Notes under the pieces: model-generated | Database searches by the model: none | What the model was told of the DNA's origin: nothing | Seen by the model: only the letters and a program-made list of their open reading frames with translations | Program-made: the position numbers and the translations under genes | Shown: piece by piece, positions 60,696 through 64,000 of the stretch | Numbering within the stretch: position 1 is the stretch's first letter | Layout of the letters: each line of letters starts with the position of its first letter | Source: Flavobacterium fluviale | GTDB lineage: Bacteria; Bacteroidota; Bacteroidia; Flavobacteriales; Flavobacteriaceae | Assembly: GCF_003312915.1 (NCBI RefSeq) | Contig: NZ_CP030261.1 | Location: 3,162,001-3,226,000, forward strand | Direction: 5' to 3' | Length of the DNA: 64,000 bases

Positions 60696-61688
60696 TTGAA
60701 GAAATTATTAGAAGTATTAAAAAAAGCAGGTTTCGACGGTTTCCTGTTAATGATAGCCGCCATGATTCTGATGGCTTATTTTTTGCCAAAGCCAGGCATG
60801 GTCAAAGAACCTGTTTCGCTGGAGGAGATTGCCAATGCTGGCGTTTCCTTAATTTTCTTGTTTTATGGCATGCGACTGAGTGTTGAGAAACTAAAAGCCG
60901 GACTTTCTAACTGGAAAATGCATATTATCGTCCAGTTGACAACCTTTTTATTTTTTCCGCTGATTGTTTTGGCATTTCGCCCGTTGTTTGTTAATAACGG
61001 CTATGAGCTGCTTTGGCTGGGTGTATTTTTTCTGGCAGCTTTACCGTCAACAGTATCCTCTTCAGTGGTCATGGTTTCCATCGCCAAGGGGAACATTCCC
61101 GCAGCTATTTTCAATGCGAGTATTTCCAGTTTGATCGGAGTAGTGGTTACACCGCTCTGGGTTGGGCTGTTTATAGCTTCTGCAACAGGTGATTTTGATG
61201 TTACTCAAATCGTCATAAAGTTGATTTTGCAAGTCTTGCTGCCTGTCATCATCGGCATAAGCCTCAATTCGCGTTTCGGCGCCATTGCCGAAAAATATAA
61301 GAAACAGCTCAAATATTTCGATCAGGCAGTTATTCTAACCATTATTTACACGTCGTTTTGCAAGTCATTTTCCGAACATCTTTTTGAAGGTTTCACAGCC
61401 CTTGAACTTGCTGGACTCGCTACAGGGATGATGGCGTTGTTTTTCGCCGTATTCTTTTGTGTCGGACTATTCAGCCGCCTGCTTGGTTTTTCAGATGAAG
61501 ACCGTATTACTGTCTTATTCTGCGGATCTAAAAAATCATTGGTACACGGCACCGTTATGTCAAAAGTACTATTTCAGCACAGTACTATCACCGGCATCGT
61601 ATTGCTGCCACTCATGCTTTATCATGCCTTACAATTGATTGCAGCTAGTATCATTGCTCAGAGTATGGCTCGAAGAAAAGAAGTATAA
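60696..61688 (+). CDS. SBF-like (YfeH-type) bile acid:sodium symporter family permease
   Basis: 330 aa, ten predicted membrane segments. An in-frame TAA at 60687-60689 rules out any earlier start, so translation begins at TTG 60696, with GGAGG at 60673-60677 rather far (18 nt) upstream. SBF_like features: LIFLFYGMRLSVEKLKAGLSNWKMHIIVQ, FLAALPSTVSSSVVMVSIAKGN, SRFGAIAEKYKKQLK, and CGSKKSLVHGTVMSKVLF. Genes of this family with mesX/mesD could carry a sulfur compound or methionine precursor; substrate is inferred only. Confidence 0.85.
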   Translation: MKKLLEVLKKAGFDGFLLMIAAMILMAYFLPKPGMVKEPVSLEEIANAGVSLIFLFYGMRLSVEKLKAGLSNWKMHIIVQLTTFLFFPLIVLAFRPLFVNNGYELLWLGVFFLAALPSTVSSSVVMVSIAKGNIPAAIFNASISSLIGVVVTPLWVGLFIASATGDFDVTQIVIKLILQVLLPVIIGISLNSRFGAIAEKYKKQLKYFDQAVILTIIYTSFCKSFSEHLFEGFTALELAGLATGMMALFFAVFFCVGLFSRLLGFSDEDRITVLFCGSKKSLVHGTVMSKVLFQHSTITGIVLLPLMLYHALQLIAASIIAQSMARRKEV

Positions 61689-61705
61689 TTTTATTGATGA
61701 CTTAG

Positions 61706-61731
61706 CCCTTTATCTTTTTTTGGATAAAGGG
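61706..61731 (+). terminator. Hairpin downstream of the permease
   Basis: Perfect 9-bp stem CCCTTTATC / GATAAAGGG with an 8-nt T-rich loop. No T run follows, so termination strength is doubtful. It probably marks the end of the mesX-mesD-permease transcript. Confidence 0.55.
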
Positions 61732-61913
61732 TATCAAGGATAATACTCCCTGCTATAAAATAATGTGTTTTAGATTTTTATACTGTGAAGGTAAATTCTG
61801 CAGTATATAATGTTTTTGACTAGTATAAAATAAGATTTTTGTATTGATTTTGGTTATATTTGAAGAATTTTATTCTGATTTAAAATAAATTAACTTCTTT
61901 AAAGTAATATTCT

Positions 61914-62366
61914 ATGGAGCAGATAGATGACATTGATCTTCAGTTATTAAATATACTTCACGATAATTCTAAATACACTGTAAAAGAGCTTGCTAAAATG
62001 GTAAATCTTTCTGCATCGCCTGTTTTTGAGCGAATTAAAAGATTAGAAAATAGTGGATATATTAAAAAGTATATTGCCCTGCTTGATGCAGAAAAATTGA
62101 ATAGAGGTTTCATTGTTTTTTGCAATATCAAACTTAAACAGCACGATCGTAATATCGGGAATCAGTTTGTTAGCGATATTATGAAAATAGAAGAAGTTGT
62201 GGAATGTTATAATATCTCAGGTGATTATGATTTTTTAATGAAAGTTTCTGCTAAAGACATGAAGCATTATCAAGATTTTGTGTTTAATAAATTGGGATCA
62301 GTTGAAAGTATAGGGAGTACCCAAAGTACCTTTGTTATGTCGGAGATAAAAAATATGTATGGATAG
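61914..62366 (+). CDS. Lrp/AsnC family regulator
   Basis: 150 aa: N-terminal helix-turn-helix (IDLQLLNILHDNSKYTVKELAKMVNLSASPVFERIKRLENSGYIKKY) and C-terminal RAM/ligand-binding domain (VVECYNISGDYDFLMKVSAKDMKHYQDFVFNKLGSVESIGSTQSTFVMSEIK). Binds amino acids as octamer/DNA-wrapping proteins do. It follows the methionine-synthesis genes by 225 bp with its own leader; it may sense methionine and control mesX upstream, or itself. Confidence 0.93.
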   Translation: MEQIDDIDLQLLNILHDNSKYTVKELAKMVNLSASPVFERIKRLENSGYIKKYIALLDAEKLNRGFIVFCNIKLKQHDRNIGNQFVSDIMKIEEVVECYNISGDYDFLMKVSAKDMKHYQDFVFNKLGSVESIGSTQSTFVMSEIKNMYG

Positions 62367-62735
62367 TTCTGCAATGGCTTATTTATTTGAAATTTGCTGC
62401 AACATTTGCAATGTTTTTTTAGAGACTCACAATTTCTATAGATTATTCCAAAAAATAGATTTTCCTGTTATCGTTGAACTTGGGGCATATCGCTAAAGGG
62501 CGTCTTTAGATAAGCTGTTAATTCCAAAGGAAAGAATACATCACACTTAATTTATGAAATTATTTCCTATTTTAAAGAAAACAAAAATCTTGATAGGATT
62601 TCCGAAAAATAAAAAGCCTGAGAAGATAAATTCGCAGGCTTTCTTTTTTTTCAGCAGCTTGATCGTGAAGTATTTGATTTTTCCTCAATAGTTATAAGAA
62701 GTTTTGTTCTATTTCCATATTTGCTGTCAGCCTTA
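62367..62735. other. Non-coding gap with terminator
   Basis: 369 bp. It carries one terminator-like hairpin (62613-62650, separate entry) but no accepted gene; a 45-codon Lys/Phe-rich frame around 62553 has no supporting signals. A small RNA ending at the hairpin is possible but not supported further. Confidence 0.4.
62613..62650 (+). terminator. Intrinsic terminator
   Basis: Stem AAAGCCTG(a)GAA / TTC(g)CAGGCTTT with a short A/T loop, followed on the plus strand by CTTTTTTTT. It lies 247 bp beyond the Lrp stop. Confidence 0.7.
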
Positions 62736-63332
62736 TTACCAGTTGTTTATGTTTTTTGACTTTTCGATAATCTGCTTTAAAAGTGCATTAAAATGATTGT
62801 TTAAGCCGCTGGCTGCATCTTCTAATAGCAGTTTGCCATCTTTGTCATAAATAGCTACTCTATCATTCTTGCCTTTTATAAGTTGCAGGGTTGTCCAGCC
62901 ACTGCTGCTCCAGCCGCTGGTGGGCTTGTATGTCCCTTCATACCATCGTCTGCATTCAAAATCGGGACTGTTGATGCGGATCCTGCCGTCTTTAAAAAGA
63001 AAAGTCAGCGTATAGGACAGGTCATATTTATAATTCCCTTTACCAATACCTCCGGAGCTGTGTCTTACCTTAAGCGCATTTTCTTCATATGCTGTCAGGC
63101 TGATGCTTTCGCCTTCTACCACGCTGAGTCCTTTCTCGGGATTGCGGTAAATCGTATTGAGAGCATTAAGAACATTTTTGTACAAATCTTTCTGCTTTAT
63201 ATTAGGTACATCTACAACGGTAAATTCCTTACTGTCCAGTGAGACAAATCCATGTGGAGTTAGATTAAAATACTGGGCGGAGCCTAACTGTGTGAAAAGC
63301 AGCAGCAGGACGATATTGTATATTTTTTTCAT
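62736..63332 (-). CDS. Exported protein, DUF4468-like
   Basis: 198 aa with signal peptide (1-19, ending GSAQ). The region 25-140 has alternating beta strands and helices typical of a TBP-like fold of the DUF4468 kind (FTVVDVPNIKQKDLYKNVLNALNTIYRNPEKGLSVVEGESISLTAYEENAL, and LSYTLTFLFKDGRIRIN). A Trp/Ser/Gly-rich stretch (YKPTSGWSSSGWTT) follows. Periplasmic; no function known. Confidence 0.65.
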   Translation of the reverse strand: MKKIYNIVLLLLFTQLGSAQYFNLTPHGFVSLDSKEFTVVDVPNIKQKDLYKNVLNALNTIYRNPEKGLSVVEGESISLTAYEENALKVRHSSGGIGKGNYKYDLSYTLTFLFKDGRIRINSPDFECRRWYEGTYKPTSGWSSSGWTTLQLIKGKNDRVAIYDKDGKLLLEDAASGLNNHFNALLKQIIEKSKNINNW

Positions 63333-63452
63333 AGGGTTAAAATCTTATAAAATTTCAAGAACTTTTTTAATCGCATCCGCAGGACAGCTAGCTGCCTTAT
63401 GTTTTCGAAATGAATTAGCCAGTGCAGCATTGAGTTATGGTCTGGCTGTAAT

Positions 63453-64000
63453 TCAGGGATTAACAATGTCTTCATACGGAAGATTGAATCTGCCTTGGGT
63501 GATTTCGAGGACTTTCCCCGTATCCATATTACGGACTTTTCCCGAAAAGGTTCCTTTTATGCCGCTTTTGCTGATCGACTCGATTTTCACCGTAAAGATA
63601 TCATCTGCAGTCCGTGTGCTGTATAGAATAGTTCCTTCGGCTGTCTGCACTGCATAACGTGCCACCATTTCCGGCTCTTGCGGGGTAGAGTAGGTGCCTG
63701 GGGTAATATCGACTCCTATTTTCCAGATTTCAAAATCTAGTGATGGAGGTGCCAGCTCCCCGGCTTTTGAGGGGAAAGGCTTTTCAAATCCTCCAACGTT
63801 GATCATCTCAAAACGGCTGTCGTTGCCGCCACCCTGAAAATTTACCATATAAAAACTGACATCACGGCCATCCAGGGCAGCTTTGAAATAGTAGTCTGAT
63901 TCGCTGGTGTCTGATCCGCTGTCACTGCTGCAAGCAGAGAAAAGCAGAACTGTAAGGGATGTATACAATAGCTGTCCGAGACGATGTAGTATTTTATGTC
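63453..64000 (-). CDS. Lipoprotein of unknown function (5' partial)
   Basis: The minus-strand frame is open to the window edge. It reads HKILHRLGQLLYTSLTVLLFSAC, a lipoprotein signal with lipobox LFSAC, so the true start lies a few codons outside; a TTG at 63968 would cut the signal peptide. The mature part (~165 aa) is beta-rich with FTVKIESISKSGIKGTFSGKVRNMDTGKVLEITQGRFNLPY at the end, resembling DUF6252-like lipoproteins of flavobacteria with weak support. Encoded next to the DUF4468-like gene on the same strand. Confidence 0.6.
   Translation of the reverse strand, partial: HKILHRLGQLLYTSLTVLLFSACSSDSGSDTSESDYYFKAALDGRDVSFYMVNFQGGGNDSRFEMINVGGFEKPFPSKAGELAPPSLDFEIWKIGVDITPGTYSTPQEPEMVARYAVQTAEGTILYSTRTADDIFTVKIESISKSGIKGTFSGKVRNMDTGKVLEITQGRFNLPYEDIVNP

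Noticed and set aside
62553..62690. 45-codon frame starting MKLFPILKKTKIL
   Set aside because: It runs through the terminator hairpin and its T run, giving a poly-Phe stretch; not a real gene.

Overview
The window looks like a chromosome segment of a Flavobacterium-type member of the Bacteroidota. The DNA is AT-rich. Several promoters fit the Bacteroidota pattern TTG-N17-20-TAnnTTTG, ribosome binding sites are weak or A-rich, short-signal lipoproteins are frequent, and the families present (GH92/GH125 mannosidases, DUF1080, eCIS proteins of the Bacteroidota kind) fit. This assignment is inferred from content; no rRNA or tRNA gene is present to confirm it.

Layout. (1) 1-5408, plus strand: a mannoside-degradation set of GH125 exo-mannosidase (5' end outside the window), GH92 mannosidase, sugar-porter MFS permease and a DUF1080 protein. 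(2) 5599-10209: a DUF1826 protein, a thioredoxin-like gene broken by an in-frame stop, a cold-shock protein, a PL14-like lipoprotein, and a TetR regulator with an SDR oxidoreductase. (3) 10363-38460, minus strand: one 28-kb operon for a complete extracellular contractile injection system (eCIS, of the Afp/PVC/AlgoCIS kind). In transcription order it holds a DUF4255 tube terminator, a 280-aa partner, sheath, two tube proteins, DUF5908, a LysM baseplate protein, a VgrG-like spike, PAAR, gp25, two baseplate-J proteins, a 1143-aa PKD-type protein, tape measure, a nucleotidyltransferase-like protein, two tandem GT-A-like DUF6734 proteins, two DUF4157 (HELTH) proteins and the AAA+ ATPase. The larger DUF4157 protein ends in a candidate HNH nuclease and is the best cargo/toxin candidate. 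Two copies of a palindromic interspersed repeat sit in the only two large gaps of the operon, in opposite orientations.

(4) 38759-48100: mixed housekeeping and accessory genes, namely a DUF421 membrane protein, an acidic disordered protein, a lone CheY-like receiver, a lipoprotein, an SDR, an AraC regulator, an alpha/beta hydrolase, a condensation-fold acyltransferase-like protein, a Gfo/Idh/MocA oxidoreductase and a 59-aa lipoprotein. (5) 48164-52883: a 1342-aa multi-PAS histidine kinase, a 46-aa membrane peptide and a small membrane protein. (6) 53104-57404: a Crp/Fnr regulator followed directly by a perfect FNR-type palindrome and a PRISE-type reductase; then a TetR divergent from an NAD-dependent epimerase/dehydratase-like gene and a DUF2141 protein. 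(7) 57628-62366: a nitroreductase, then a methionine-synthesis group of mesX (DUF1852), mesD (core MetE-type synthase), a YfeH-type bile-acid:sodium-symporter-like permease and an Lrp/AsnC regulator. (8) 62736-64000: two exported proteins of unknown function, the last cut by the window edge.

The main points of novelty are the eCIS cargo region (10.3-19.4 kb), the intra-operon palindromic repeats, the FNR-type operator beside its likely regulator, and the nonsense-interrupted thioredoxin-like gene. No CRISPR array, IS element, rRNA or intact tRNA gene was seen.
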